Positions 1 through 7,467 of a DNA stretch of 64,000 bases are shown here, piece after piece. Position numbers and translations under genes: made by a program. The DNA is from an uncultured Acidobacteriia bacterium (GTDB taxonomy: Bacteria; Acidobacteriota; Terriglobia; Bryobacterales; Bryobacteraceae), in NCBI GenBank assembly GCA_903909435.1, contig CAIVVT010000072.1, positions 62,001-126,000 on the forward strand. The letters run 5' to 3'. The notes beneath the pieces are model-generated. The model did no database searches. It was not told the DNA's origin and was given only the letters and a program-made list of their open reading frames with translations. Position 1 is the first letter of the stretch. Each line of letters begins with the position of its first letter.

Positions 1-264
1 CGTCATCAGGCTCCTGAGTACCGCTTGATGGGCTGCCAGGTTACTGCGCTGGGGCCGAATCTTGGAGCGGATTCCACCGCTAATAACCGCGGCAACGTGG
101 CCTTCCACGATCGTGTAGACATCGCCACCGTCAATGCCGAGCGCTGGAAATGACAGCGGCTCAACCGCGCCGATGATGGCGTAGAGGTATGACTTCCCCG
201 CCGGCGCGGTGACTGAATTCTGGATCTCGCCGTTTGAGACGACGGTTGCTTCTTTGACGCTCAT
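1..264 (-). CDS. Gas vesicle protein GvpF/GvpL family, N-terminal part (cut by window edge)
   Basis: Reading leftward from an ATG at 264, 88 codons stay open to the window edge. The segment YLYAIIGAVE near residues 25-34 is the typical GvpF/L opening strand, followed by GIDGGDVYTI and an AAVIS strand, matching the N-terminal ferredoxin-like half of GvpF/L, which contacts GvpA and nucleates assembly. The start is preceded by GGAGGCAGGC, a good ribosome site. It would be the third GvpF/L of this cluster, after those at 3267-3992 and 3989-4804. It is the last gene visible in the leftward transcript, so the cluster continues beyond the window. The family assignment rests on the N-terminal half only. 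Confidence 0.8.
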   Translation of the reverse strand, partial: MSVKEATVVSNGEIQNSVTAPAGKSYLYAIIGAVEPLSFPALGIDGGDVYTIVEGHVAAVISGGIRSKIRPQRSNLAAHQAVLRSLMT

Positions 265-276
265 GCCTGCCTCCGC

Positions 277-504
277 TCATTCGCCGACCGCACCCGCCGC
301 ATGTGCATGCGCCAGCGTTCGCTCAGCCAGGAGCTCCGGGATTCTGAATTGACCAACCGCACCCACGCGCCCAGCAGTTGGGACAAACCGTTGCCACTTG
401 CCGGTATGCCAGTCGAGGATGCGCACTCTCGAAAACTCGTCCGGTGCCGGTTCAAAATCAGTTGGCTGGAGGTTCTGATCGTCAGCATATGGGAGCCCCC
501 TCAG
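277..504 (-). CDS. Small uncharacterised gas-vesicle-cluster ORF, reading frame unresolved
   Basis: Two overlapping frames compete in this gap. Frame 504-277 gives about 75 residues of ordinary composition, including RILDWHTGKWQRFVP and a helical Ala/Leu-rich tail. It lacks ATG, GTG or TTG at its start and would need a CTG overlapping the TGA of the upstream gene. Frame 488-261 has an ATG with an AGGGGG ribosome site and an ATGA overlap with the next gvp gene, but its product is over one third Arg plus Ser, like an out-of-frame translation. I recognise no family in either. The listed coordinates follow the better amino-acid composition; initiation signals favour the other frame. Confidence 0.4.
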   Translation of the reverse strand: MRGLPYADDQNLQPTDFEPAPDEFSRVRILDWHTGKWQRFVPTAGRVGAVGQFRIPELLAERTLAHAHAAGAVGE

Positions 505-821
505 TAACGGATCTTGAAGCCGCCGCCGCTGCGACGCGGCTCCGGCTTCACTTCAAGGTGGCCGACTCTGGCCGGCGCTGGCGCCGCGCCATCACTGGGA
601 GACACGACCTTCAGCAGTTCCTGCTTTGCCGCGTCAATCTCCTTCAAGCGGGCGTCCAGCGACGCGATCCGCTCCTTGGCGCTGTTCCGCTCCCTATCCC
701 GTCTGGATTTCTCCATCTCGAGACAGGTGATCTGCATATAGGCGCGGTACGGCAGTGCCACTTTGTCGACGCGGCCGGACAACGTCCGCAAGCTATTGAG
801 GCTCTTGCCTGGGATGGCCAT
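501..821 (-). CDS. Small charged coiled-coil protein of the gas vesicle cluster
   Basis: A 106-residue protein beginning MAIPGKSLNSLR. Residues about 35-75 are a highly charged predicted coiled coil (ME..RRDRERNSAKERI, LDARLKEIDAAKQ), followed by a Pro/Ala linker and a basic tail ending GGGFKIRY. There are no Cys-pair or nucleotide-binding motifs. The ATG lies three bases after the gvpN stop, so it is translationally linked to gvpN, and its stop touches the next small ORF. I do not recognise the family. Position and size suggest a gas-vesicle accessory or minor structural protein, which is inference from context only. Confidence 0.7.
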   Translation of the reverse strand: MAIPGKSLNSLRTLSGRVDKVALPYRAYMQITCLEMEKSRRDRERNSAKERIASLDARLKEIDAAKQELLKVVSPSDGAAPAPARVGHLEVKPEPRRSGGGFKIRY

Positions 822-824
822 TTG

Positions 825-1844
825 TCAGTCCTTTCCGTTGGACACAACCGGCCGCCGGTGGTCGCGCTTTTGCGGGCGGTCCGATCCGCCGCAGACCCTG
901 ACCATGGCTTCGTCAATCTTGTTCGGCATCAACGATTGGCCGTCCTTGGTGACTTTGGCCGAGTCCGTTGCAAGCACGTCGCGGCAGACCCAGTTGAACA
1001 CCTGGTCATCCAGCCTGGCGTGAGCGCTCCGGTGCGCCAGAATGCGGCAGATCGCGATCGTGGCCCGAACCGTCGGCCTGTGGTTATTCACCCCGACGCC
1101 GCGCAATTCGCGCACGATGTCGGTGACGATTTCGGCGTCAGCGCGCGCCAGTCCCGACTTGGCCATGCCCACGCGGATCTCGGTCTCGCGATCGAAATTG
1201 CCCAGATTCAGGGTGATCAGCCGGTCCATCAGCGCGTCCTGCGTCTTGTGAACGCCGGCGTACTCCTCAGGATTCGAGGTGAAGATCGCACGGAACTGGG
1301 GATGCACGTCGATGTACCCCTCTCCGCTGCGGCGCAGGCCGGGGAGGTTCAGAATCCGTTCTTCCAGCACGCTCAAGAGGGAGTTGTTCGCTTCCGGCCG
1401 GGAACGATTGAACTCGTCGTAGATCAACGTGTTGCCATTGGCGCAAGCCGTAGTGAGGCGGTTGTCCACCCACAACGTGTTCATATTCTCTTCCGTTTTC
1501 ACGACGGAATGAATGTAGTTATCGACCAGCTTGGATCGCTTGTATCCCGAATCCTTGCCGATCAGGTCGGAGCTTCCGAACTCGTCATCGCCGTGGATCA
1601 GCGTCACCGGACGGCCCAACTGCGCCGCAACATGGAAGGCCAGCGTGGTCTTTCCCGTGCCCGCTGAGCCGGCGAAGTGCACCGAATAGCCAACCTCCAA
1701 ATAAGCCATCGCCCGTTCGGTCAGGGCCTTGATGTGCGAGGTTGCTACGAACGCATCGCTAGCCGTCGGTACAACGTTGTCGCCTGCCGGTTGGATGCGT
1801 GTGAGATCTTCGGCAGACTCCAACGAACGCTGTGTGGTGGCCAT
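825..1844 (-). CDS. gvpN: Gas vesicle protein GvpN, MoxR-type AAA+ ATPase
   Basis: A 339-residue AAA+ ATPase. Walker A is GSAGTGKT at about 59-66 and Walker B LIYDEFNR at about 140-147. The block HGDDEFGSSDLIG near residue 84 and the string EENMNTLWVDNRL are characteristic of GvpN. GvpN is an ATPase of the MoxR/CbbQ group needed for gas vesicles to reach full width, presumably by remodelling GvpA or GvpC-type partners. The ATG at 1844 is chosen over an in-frame GTG at 1862 because GGGAG sits eight bases upstream of it. It lies between small coiled-coil genes in the same leftward transcript. Confidence 0.95.
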   Translation of the reverse strand: MATTQRSLESAEDLTRIQPAGDNVVPTASDAFVATSHIKALTERAMAYLEVGYSVHFAGSAGTGKTTLAFHVAAQLGRPVTLIHGDDEFGSSDLIGKDSGYKRSKLVDNYIHSVVKTEENMNTLWVDNRLTTACANGNTLIYDEFNRSRPEANNSLLSVLEERILNLPGLRRSGEGYIDVHPQFRAIFTSNPEEYAGVHKTQDALMDRLITLNLGNFDRETEIRVGMAKSGLARADAEIVTDIVRELRGVGVNNHRPTVRATIAICRILAHRSAHARLDDQVFNWVCRDVLATDSAKVTKDGQSLMPNKIDEAMVRVCGGSDRPQKRDHRRPVVSNGKD

Positions 1845-1900
1845 TTTGTGCTCCCTATTCACTGAAAAACACGTCGTCTATTTCCGGCCAGTCCGCCTGG

Positions 1901-2311
1901 TCAGCGCGCTCTGCGTGCTTTCGAAGGCGACTTCTGAGCGTGCGTCGTCATGGCAGCTGGCGAAGGCCTAACGCGGCCCGGCGCTGCAGGCGCTTTGGGC
2001 TCGTGGCTCACTGCCGGCTTCGGCTCGGAAGCCGCTGGCTTCGCAGGAGCAGCCACTTCCACCCGCTTGGGCGATTCGGACATCACGGGCTTGGCCGGCG
2101 CCTTGACCGCCGCGCGCTTCGATGGAGTGAGGCCGGACCAGGCGCGAAGCGCGCCGGCGCGATCCTCGCGGTACTCCGAGCACAGCGCGGAAACCTCGGC
2201 GCGCCGGGTGTCCGTCTGGCGCAGCAGGTCATTGCGCAAGGTCACCCTGGCATGACGCCACGTGTTGATCTCTTCGCGTAAGTGCTTCATAGCTTCAGTC
2301 AAGTTCGTCAC
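1901..2311 (-). CDS. Coiled-coil small gas-vesicle-cluster protein with Pro/Ala/Lys-rich tail
   Basis: A 136-residue protein from a GTG start at 2311 preceded by GGAGG six bases upstream. The first 60 residues are helical and charged (LREEINTWRHAR, RNDLLRQTDTRRAEV) and end in AGALRAWSG. The second half is a low-complexity Ala/Pro/Lys-rich extension with repeated PKPA and APAKP units, ending in a basic tail. The helical half resembles the neighbouring 94-residue protein at 2477-2761, which ends AGARRAWAG, so the two look like paralogues. No known family is recognised. The arrangement suggests a cluster-specific accessory protein, possibly one that associates with the vesicle surface; that is inference. 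Confidence 0.7.
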   Translation of the reverse strand: MTNLTEAMKHLREEINTWRHARVTLRNDLLRQTDTRRAEVSALCSEYREDRAGALRAWSGLTPSKRAAVKAPAKPVMSESPKRVEVAAPAKPAASEPKPAVSHEPKAPAAPGRVRPSPAAMTTHAQKSPSKARRAR

Positions 2312-2476
2312 GGCTACCCTCCAGTCACCCCAACTTCTCGCTATGGCCCGGTGGCGGGTGCTTGAACTTGTGGTTCTGGCACCCCGCCGGGCCTTCGTGA
2401 CGACTTAAAGGAAATAAAGGGGCCCAGTGCCGTCACGCACACCGTACCGCGCTAGCGCGCGGACGTAATTGAATTG

Positions 2477-2761
2477 CTAAGAGCCGCTGCCTGCCCAGGC
2501 CCTGCGTGCTCCTGCAAGGTCATTTCTCATCTCGCGGCGCTGCGTGCCAACCGTACGTTTCAATTGAGAAAAGAAAGCCGTGCGCTCTTCCTTCGTTCGT
2601 CTGGCCATATCCGCGCGAGTCTCGTTGAGGTTAGCCGTGAACTCGGCCATTGCCTTCTTCCGCCCCGCGGCTTCGTGCCGTAGTTCGCCCATCATGTTGC
2701 CGCGCATCCCGCGCATTGCGAGAATTTCGCCGCACAATCGGGTCATGTCATCCGTTAACAT
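2477..2761 (-). CDS. Small coiled-coil gas-vesicle-cluster protein, paralogue of the next gene
   Basis: A 94-residue, strongly helical and charged protein (MTRLCGEILAMRGMRGNMM, KEERTAFFSQLKRTVGTQRR) ending AGARRAWAGSGS. The ATG at 2761 has an AAAGGAG ribosome site at good spacing. It is the first gene after gvpA and after the large hairpin at 2801-2845. Its pattern of spaced hydrophobics matches the first half of the 136-residue protein at 1901-2311, and both end in an AG(A)xRAW(S/A)G motif. It lacks that protein's Pro-rich tail. No known domain is recognised; a role as a minor gas-vesicle accessory is inferred from position. Confidence 0.7.
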   Translation of the reverse strand: MLTDDMTRLCGEILAMRGMRGNMMGELRHEAAGRKKAMAEFTANLNETRADMARRTKEERTAFFSQLKRTVGTQRREMRNDLAGARRAWAGSGS

Positions 2762-2800
2762 CCTTGCGGCTCCTTTGGTTCGGTAGTTGCCATTGGGATT

Positions 2801-2845
2801 CCCGCATCAGAGGAGGCCCCTGCGTGGGGCCCCCTCTGATGCGGG
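2801..2845 (-). terminator. Very strong hairpin directly after gvpA (attenuator or 3'-end stabiliser)
   Basis: Positions 2801-2813 pair perfectly with 2833-2845 (13 bp). After one mismatch, 2815-2820 pair with 2826-2831 (6 bp), leaving a five-base loop. The hairpin begins nine bases after the gvpA stop and ends about 40 bases before the next start codon. In the direction of transcription it is followed by AATCCC rather than a U-tract, so it is not a canonical rho-independent terminator. A partial terminator or 3' stabiliser here would raise the amount of gvpA RNA relative to downstream accessory genes. Confidence 0.7.
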
Positions 2846-2854
2846 TTGTTAGAT

Positions 2855-3073
2855 CTAGGCAGGCGACGCGGCGCTCGCGGTCAGGCCGATGGCTTCCGCG
2901 TACTTGAGGTACGTTTCCACCGAGGCGATCACAACGCGCGCTTCGACCGAGAGCAGCTCGATGCCCACGAGCGAAACCTTGACCCAAGCGTCAATAACGA
3001 TGCCCTTGTCAAGAATGCGGTCAACGACTTCTGCCAGACTCGAAGAATCTGTGGATTTAGCTACTTTTGCCAT
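2855..3073 (-). CDS. gvpA: Gas vesicle shell protein GvpA
   Basis: A 72-residue protein with the classical GvpA core: [26 protein letters not shown] and then [20 protein letters not shown] (shown in parts), i.e. helix, two strands, helix. GvpA is the small amphipathic subunit whose ribs form the gas-permeable, water-excluding vesicle wall. The open frame extends upstream to 3187, but only the ATG at 3073 gives the normal family N terminus, and it has AAAGGA upstream. The Ala-Ser-rich tail after [11 protein letters not shown] is short. A candidate sigma-54 promoter lies about 75-90 bases upstream and a strong hairpin follows the stop. Only this one gvpA-like gene is visible in the window. Confidence 0.95.
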   Translation of the reverse strand: MAKVAKSTDSSSLAEVVDRILDKGIVIDAWVKVSLVGIELLSVEARVVIASVETYLKYAEAIGLTASAASPA

Positions 3074-3148
3074 GAGTTGTTTTCCTTTCGGGAGTTCCGG
3101 TCTATCAAGAGCGAATCGCACCAGCAGTGCAGATCCGACTTCTACTAG

Positions 3149-3165
3149 TGCACACGGATGACCAA
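3149..3165 (-). promoter_or_regulatory. gvpA: Candidate sigma-54 (-24/-12) promoter of gvpA
   Basis: On the minus strand the sequence reads TGGTCA-N5-GTGCA. The invariant GG (3163-3162) and GC (3151-3150) are exactly ten bases apart, as in TGGCAC-N5-TTGCA promoters. The predicted start would be near 3138, giving a leader of about 65 nt before gvpA. An NtrC-type activator with an intact GAFTGA loop is encoded in the same cluster (7460-8884), which makes a sigma-54 promoter plausible. The -24 box is imperfect, and no transcript data are available. Confidence 0.55.
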
Positions 3166-3266
3166 ACGAAACCATCCGGTCTGACACTCGTTTTTACTGT
3201 TTTATCAATCACTTAGAGGCGAGACGGGGGACTCTAGCAGGAATGTGTGGCGCAGTACTCTCAGTA

Positions 3267-3286
3267 CTATGGTTTTGAAACCATAG
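3267..3286. repeat. Near-perfect palindrome upstream of gvpA (possible activator site)
   Basis: CTATGGTTT-TG-AAACCATAG is a 9-bp inverted repeat with a two-base centre. It overlaps the stop codon of the GvpF/L gene and lies about 105 bp upstream of the candidate -24/-12 promoter. The flank also carries two AGTACT hexamers (3255-3266) and a third copy just downstream (near 3299). Distance and symmetry suit an NtrC-family enhancer site, but it could equally be an RNA hairpin ending the upstream messenger. Confidence 0.4.
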
Positions 3287-3992
3287 TGACGCTTCCATAG
3301 TACTTTTGCGCCTCAGTAACGAAGTTGTAGGGGGGCCATGGACCGCTCAGCAGGAACGGGATCTCCACGTCGGAGCAGACCTGCCGGGCACTGGTGCGAA
3401 AGGCGTCGAGGCGGGCTTTTGGCACAAGAAAATACACTGAGAGCAGGCGCGTCTGGGCCGAGGCTGTAACCTCCCAGCGCTGTTCCGCGCAAAAGCCCGA
3501 CAGAAACCCGGTGACTCGCTTCACCAAAGCGGATTCTTCCGCCGACAAGGTGCTGCCAGCATCTGATCGACTTCGCAATGCCGCCATATAAGCGGCGCCG
3601 GGCGATGCAGGGGGCGGAGCCTCTACCCGGGATCGCTCTGGCAGGATGACGCGGACGCCCATTTCCGTCATCCCGTCGAGGTGCGTCAGCAGAGTCTCAT
3701 ATTCCAGCTTGCGCGCATCGAGCCAGGTGACGATCTCCGAAGTACTTCCCATCCAGCACCCGTAGCGGACGGGCACCACGGTGCGCAGTTCGTGGATCGC
3801 TGCAACGTCTTTCTCGAACGCGATCAGTTCGGCCAGACTCGGCTTGCTGCAATTGTCGGCTGTCGGATCGGACACAACGGCCGCAAGATGCTGCGACGGG
3901 ATGACGCGGAATGGAGTTTTGGAAGGCAGTACGACACCTGGAAACAGAGGGGCTTCCACGTGCCGGATGATGCCGTACAACAGATGCTTCAT
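3267..3992 (-). CDS. Gas vesicle protein GvpF/GvpL family
   Basis: A 241-residue GvpF/L protein. The start MKHLLYGIIRH is the family's first strand. Residues about 70-80 (HELRTVVPVRYGCWM) correspond to the conserved PVRFG segment, and the C-terminal half (VTASAQTRLLSVYFLVPK, then FLLSGPWPPYNFV) matches the second ferredoxin-like domain with its GPWPPY ending. GvpF/L proteins bind GvpA and act early in assembly. The ATG overlaps the stop of the previous gene by four bases (ATGA), giving translational coupling. It directly precedes gvpA. F and L cannot be told apart reliably from sequence alone. Confidence 0.9.
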   Translation of the reverse strand: MKHLLYGIIRHVEAPLFPGVVLPSKTPFRVIPSQHLAAVVSDPTADNCSKPSLAELIAFEKDVAAIHELRTVVPVRYGCWMGSTSEIVTWLDARKLEYETLLTHLDGMTEMGVRVILPERSRVEAPPPASPGAAYMAALRSRSDAGSTLSAEESALVKRVTGFLSGFCAEQRWEVTASAQTRLLSVYFLVPKARLDAFRTSARQVCSDVEIPFLLSGPWPPYNFVTEAQKYYGSVTMVSKP

Positions 3993-4804
3993 TGTGCGGG
4001 AGACGGCGAAAGCGGCGGGGCGAAACTGTAGGGCGGACAGGGCCCTGTCAATTGAAGCCGGATAGCCACTCGGGCACCTTTCAGGTTGAGTGCGACCACG
4101 GTGGAGCGGAATCCTTCAAGCTCTTCCGGCGGGAGCAGGAAGGCCCAATTCAACACCATCTCCTCCTCTGCTTCCGCAGTTGCCGGTGGAGCGACTTTGC
4201 GCTGGCGAAACGAGTCGGGGAGCGCGCCCAGTTCCCGCGCCGCTCTGCGGGAGAACTCTTTCACTTGGGCCGCGAGGTCACGGTCGGCTTGCGCCAGTAT
4301 CCGCTTCTCCTCGAAGTAGCGCCTTCCGGGAGATTCCGGCACCGACTGCGCGGCGCGCGAGCGCGCGCTGGCGCTCAACGCTTTCAAAGCCGCTGCGCGG
4401 TTAAGCTGCCCTTTCACGGCCCACTCCTGTTGGTTGCCGACTTGCAGCAGAAACCGCTCCACTTCGGCATCACACTCCAGGACAGACCGCCGTAGGACCT
4501 CGCGCGAGCTGAAAAGCGTTCCGAACCGTACTGGAAAGACGGGTGCCTGCCGCATCACGTCCTCTACAACTGCTTCGTGGTTCAACACCTGCGGACCGAC
4601 CCACCCGATGTCCTGCAGGTTGCGCTCGCCGGAATCGCCGCAGAATTCCGCCAACTCGACCTCGCTTACCACCGCGCGGACCCGTCCGCACTCCTCCATG
4701 CAGACGGGAAACCGCGCGTCCAGACCGGCTTGCGCCAGCTCAATAGTGGGGCCGGACGGTACGAGACAGTACAAGTAGCAGGCCAGGGCGTTTTCCCCGC
4801 TCAC
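3989..4804 (-). CDS. Gas vesicle protein GvpF/GvpL family
   Basis: A 271-residue GvpF/L protein. CYLYCLVPSG near residues 9-18 is the first strand, LNHEAVVEDVMRQAPVFPVRFG near residues 72-95 (given here in part of its length) is the most conserved family segment, and LTGPCPPYSFAP near the C terminus is the terminal strand. The middle holds a long charged helix (YFEEKRILAQADRDLAAQVK). Its ATG overlaps the stop of the Cdc48-like gene by four bases and its stop overlaps the next GvpF/L start by four bases, so three proteins are tightly coupled. It differs clearly in sequence from the following GvpF/L, so the pair is not a recent duplication. Confidence 0.9.
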   Translation of the reverse strand: MSGENALACYLYCLVPSGPTIELAQAGLDARFPVCMEECGRVRAVVSEVELAEFCGDSGERNLQDIGWVGPQVLNHEAVVEDVMRQAPVFPVRFGTLFSSREVLRRSVLECDAEVERFLLQVGNQQEWAVKGQLNRAAALKALSASARSRAAQSVPESPGRRYFEEKRILAQADRDLAAQVKEFSRRAARELGALPDSFRQRKVAPPATAEAEEEMVLNWAFLLPPEELEGFRSTVVALNLKGARVAIRLQLTGPCPPYSFAPPLSPSPAQ

Positions 4805-6939
4805 CTCTCTCGAACCTCCTCGAGCGCCGCGTTCAAGTCGGCGGGTTCCACCAGTACGACCGCACCATCCGACACCGGCTCAGTCAACGCCGCAAGCGTG
4901 CGTCGAACTGCGCGCAGCGCCGCTCTGGTGCAGATGCTCTGGATTTCCGCGCCGTTGAAACCGTCGGTCCCGGCTGCCAGGGCATCAATGTCGTACCCAG
5001 GCGCCATGGGTTTGTTCCGCAGGTGCACCTCGAAGATCGCCCGCCGGCTTGCCTTATCGGGCAGGGGGATCTGGATCAGCTCGTCGAAGCGACCCGGCCT
5101 CAGGATTGCCGGATCCAGCATGTCAGCCCGGTTGGTAGCGCCCAGAACGAGCACGCCTTTCAACTCCTCAACCCCGTCGAGTTCCGTGAGGAATTGGCTG
5201 AGCACCCGCTCGGCGACATGGTCGTCCGAACCGCCGGAACCGCGTGACGGGACCAGCGCGTCAATCTCGTCGAAGAAGATAATGCAGGGCGCCGCCTGCT
5301 TCGCCTTCTTGAACATGTCCCGGACTCCGCGTTCCGATTCCCCGACGAACTTGGACAGCAGCGCGGGCCCCTTCACCGATATGAAATTCACTTTGCTCTC
5401 GGTCGCGACAGCCTTGGCGAGCAAGGTCTTTCCGCATCCGGGAGGACCTGTCAGCAGAATCCCCTTCGGAGGTCGGATTCCGGCGGCGATGAACAATGCG
5501 GCGTGGTTCAGGGGCCACTCCACCGCTTCGATCAGCCGCTGCTTCACCTCGTTCAGCCCGCCGACGTCGTCCCACCGGACGTTGGGAACCTCGACGAACA
5601 CTTCGCGCATTGCCGAGGGTTCGACTTCCCGCAGCGCGTCGACGAAATCGTCCATCCGAACGTCGAGTTTGGCGAGTTGCTCGTAGGGGATGCGCGCCAA
5701 TCCAAAGTCGATGTCGGGCAGGATGCGCCGCAGGCATAGCATCGCCGCCTCGCGGCAGAGCGCATGCAAATCGGCTCCCACAAAACCGTGCGTGATGTCG
5801 GCGAGGTGGCTCATATCCACGTCGGCGGCAAGTGGCATGCCCCGGCTATGGATGTTGAGCGTCTCCTCCCGCCCGTTGCGGTCCGGAATGGGGATTTGGA
5901 TTTCACGGTCGAACCGGCCCGGCCGCCGCAGCGCGGGGTCGAGCGCATTCGGCAGGTTGGTGGCCGCGATTACGATCAATTGCTTCCGCTGCCCGAGCCC
6001 GTCCATCAATGCCAGAAGTTGGGCCACCACGCGCTTTTCTACGTCTCCGACGACGTTTTCGCGGCGCGGAGCGATCGCATCGATTTCGTCGAGGAAGATG
6101 ATGCTGGGGCCCTTGCGAGTCGCTTCCTCGAATATCTTCCTCAGGTGCGCTTCGCTTTCGCCATAGAACTTGTGGATGATCTCCGGCCCGTTGATCGAGT
6201 AAAAATTGGCTTCCGTTTCATGCGCAATGGCGCGTGCGATCAAGGTCTTGCCGCAGCCTGGCGGTCCATACAACAGCACGCCCTTGGGCGCGTCGATGCC
6301 GAGCCGCTCAAACACCTCCGGATACCTCAACGGAAGCTCGATCATCTCCCTGATCCGCTGGAGCTGCGGCTTCAGACCTCCAATGTCCTCGTAGGATGTG
6401 GAGTGGGCCGCCACCTCCTCCGCCTGCTGTGGACTGCCGATGATCAGCTGAGTGGTGGGGACGATCAGCACCGCACCCTTTGGCGTCGTACGCTCCACCC
6501 GAAAATCAGCCGAGCGGGTACCGAACAGAGTGGCTCTAATGCGGTTTCCCGGTTGCACAGCCAGGCCGTCCAGCAGACTGCCGATGTATTCCAGATCGCG
6601 CTCGGAGGGCCTGACGTTTGCCGGAGCGAGTACGACGGATTGCGCCGGCGGGCAGGTGGTCCGCCGCACATTGACGAACTCATCCAATCCGGCGCCGGCA
6701 TTCTCCCGCACCAGACCGTCGATCTGGATTCGTGACTGCCCGCGCAGATCCTTGTGCGCGGGCATCACTTTACAAACTGTGGCGCGCTTCCCGGTGACCT
6801 CGACCAAATCGCCGATCGCCAGACCCAGCCGCTCCAGATCTTCCGGGCCTAACCGCGCGATTCCACGCCCGACGTCTTTACTCAGCGCCTCGCTCACCTT
6901 GAGCTTCAGCGTCGGACTCGTTTTCGGTTCTTCAGACAT
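4801..6939 (-). CDS. Cdc48/VCP-like double AAA+ ATPase of the gas vesicle cluster
   Basis: A 712-residue protein with a Cdc48-type N domain (residues about 8-165), then D1 and D2 AAA+ modules. Walker A is GPPGCGKT at 225-232 and 498-505; Walker B is IIFLDEID at 280-287 and IIFFDEID at 553-560. Both modules keep RPGRFD arginine-finger segments (about 339 and 614). The family unfolds or extracts proteins using ATP and is common in archaea but patchy in bacteria. Here it sits between the Hsp20 and GvpF/L genes, overlapping the latter by four bases, so it is likely a dedicated gas-vesicle remodelling or quality-control machine. That role is inferred from context. Confidence 0.9.
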   Translation of the reverse strand: MSEEPKTSPTLKLKVSEALSKDVGRGIARLGPEDLERLGLAIGDLVEVTGKRATVCKVMPAHKDLRGQSRIQIDGLVRENAGAGLDEFVNVRRTTCPPAQSVVLAPANVRPSERDLEYIGSLLDGLAVQPGNRIRATLFGTRSADFRVERTTPKGAVLIVPTTQLIIGSPQQAEEVAAHSTSYEDIGGLKPQLQRIREMIELPLRYPEVFERLGIDAPKGVLLYGPPGCGKTLIARAIAHETEANFYSINGPEIIHKFYGESEAHLRKIFEEATRKGPSIIFLDEIDAIAPRRENVVGDVEKRVVAQLLALMDGLGQRKQLIVIAATNLPNALDPALRRPGRFDREIQIPIPDRNGREETLNIHSRGMPLAADVDMSHLADITHGFVGADLHALCREAAMLCLRRILPDIDFGLARIPYEQLAKLDVRMDDFVDALREVEPSAMREVFVEVPNVRWDDVGGLNEVKQRLIEAVEWPLNHAALFIAAGIRPPKGILLTGPPGCGKTLLAKAVATESKVNFISVKGPALLSKFVGESERGVRDMFKKAKQAAPCIIFFDEIDALVPSRGSGGSDDHVAERVLSQFLTELDGVEELKGVLVLGATNRADMLDPAILRPGRFDELIQIPLPDKASRRAIFEVHLRNKPMAPGYDIDALAAGTDGFNGAEIQSICTRAALRAVRRTLAALTEPVSDGAVVLVEPADLNAALEEVRER

Positions 6940-6948
6940 AGCAGGGTC

Positions 6949-7467
6949 TCACTTCATGCACTTGATTTCGACAATCCCGTTGTTGCAGGCCAGGTGCAAT
7001 TTGTCTGCAGAAGTACTCACGGGCAGCAGCACTTCCTTGCGATACTTCTTCTTGCCGTGCTCGGCAACGATGGTCAGCACATCGCCTTCGACGGTGATCT
7101 TCACATCCTCCAGGTTGATGCCCGGCATTTCGGCAACCACCAGTAAGTGATCTTCTTCCTCGAAGACATCCACAACGGGCTCGCGCACTTCCTGCACCAC
7201 GGTGTGACCGGACTCCCGGTCCTTCCGGATGTTGCCGAACGGCTCGACGCGAGGCCCCTGATCGCCCAGCCCGGTCTTGATGGTGAATCCGTAGATTCCC
7301 TTCAACTCGTTGCCGGATCCGCGCAGTTCGCCCGTCTTGGACATTTGCTCGCCCGATTCGGACAGCTCGCCGAGTTTCTCAACCAGGTCCCCGAGACCCT
7401 TGAGAATCCCGCCGAGCCCCAGTTCGAAACCGCCTTGAGACGGTTTGTCCGTAGGCTTCTTAGACAT
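6949..7467 (-). CDS. Hsp20/alpha-crystallin-type gas vesicle protein, GvpH-like
   Basis: A 172-residue protein. Residues about 1-95 are Gly-rich and polar and include a GGILKGLGDLVEKLGEL helix typical of gvp-associated Hsp20 proteins. Residues about 96-172 form an alpha-crystallin domain (PVVDVFEEEDHLLVVAEMPG, then KKYRKEVLLPV). Small heat-shock proteins hold clients without ATP; GvpH-type members are thought to chaperone hydrophobic gas-vesicle proteins. The ATG overlaps the end of the NtrC gene by eight bases and is preceded by GGGAG. The domain call is firm; the name GvpH is by analogy. Confidence 0.85.
   Translation of the reverse strand: MSKKPTDKPSQGGFELGLGGILKGLGDLVEKLGELSESGEQMSKTGELRGSGNELKGIYGFTIKTGLGDQGPRVEPFGNIRKDRESGHTVVQEVREPVVDVFEEEDHLLVVAEMPGINLEDVKITVEGDVLTIVAEHGKKKYRKEVLLPVSTSADKLHLACNNGIVEIKCMK

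Noticed and set aside
378-1667. 429-aa plus-strand frame opposite gvpN and its neighbours
   Set aside because: It spans three real minus-strand genes and has no recognisable domain.
5764-6735. 323-aa plus-strand frame opposite the Cdc48-like gene
   Set aside because: Antisense shadow of the AAA+ ATPase; no motif of its own.
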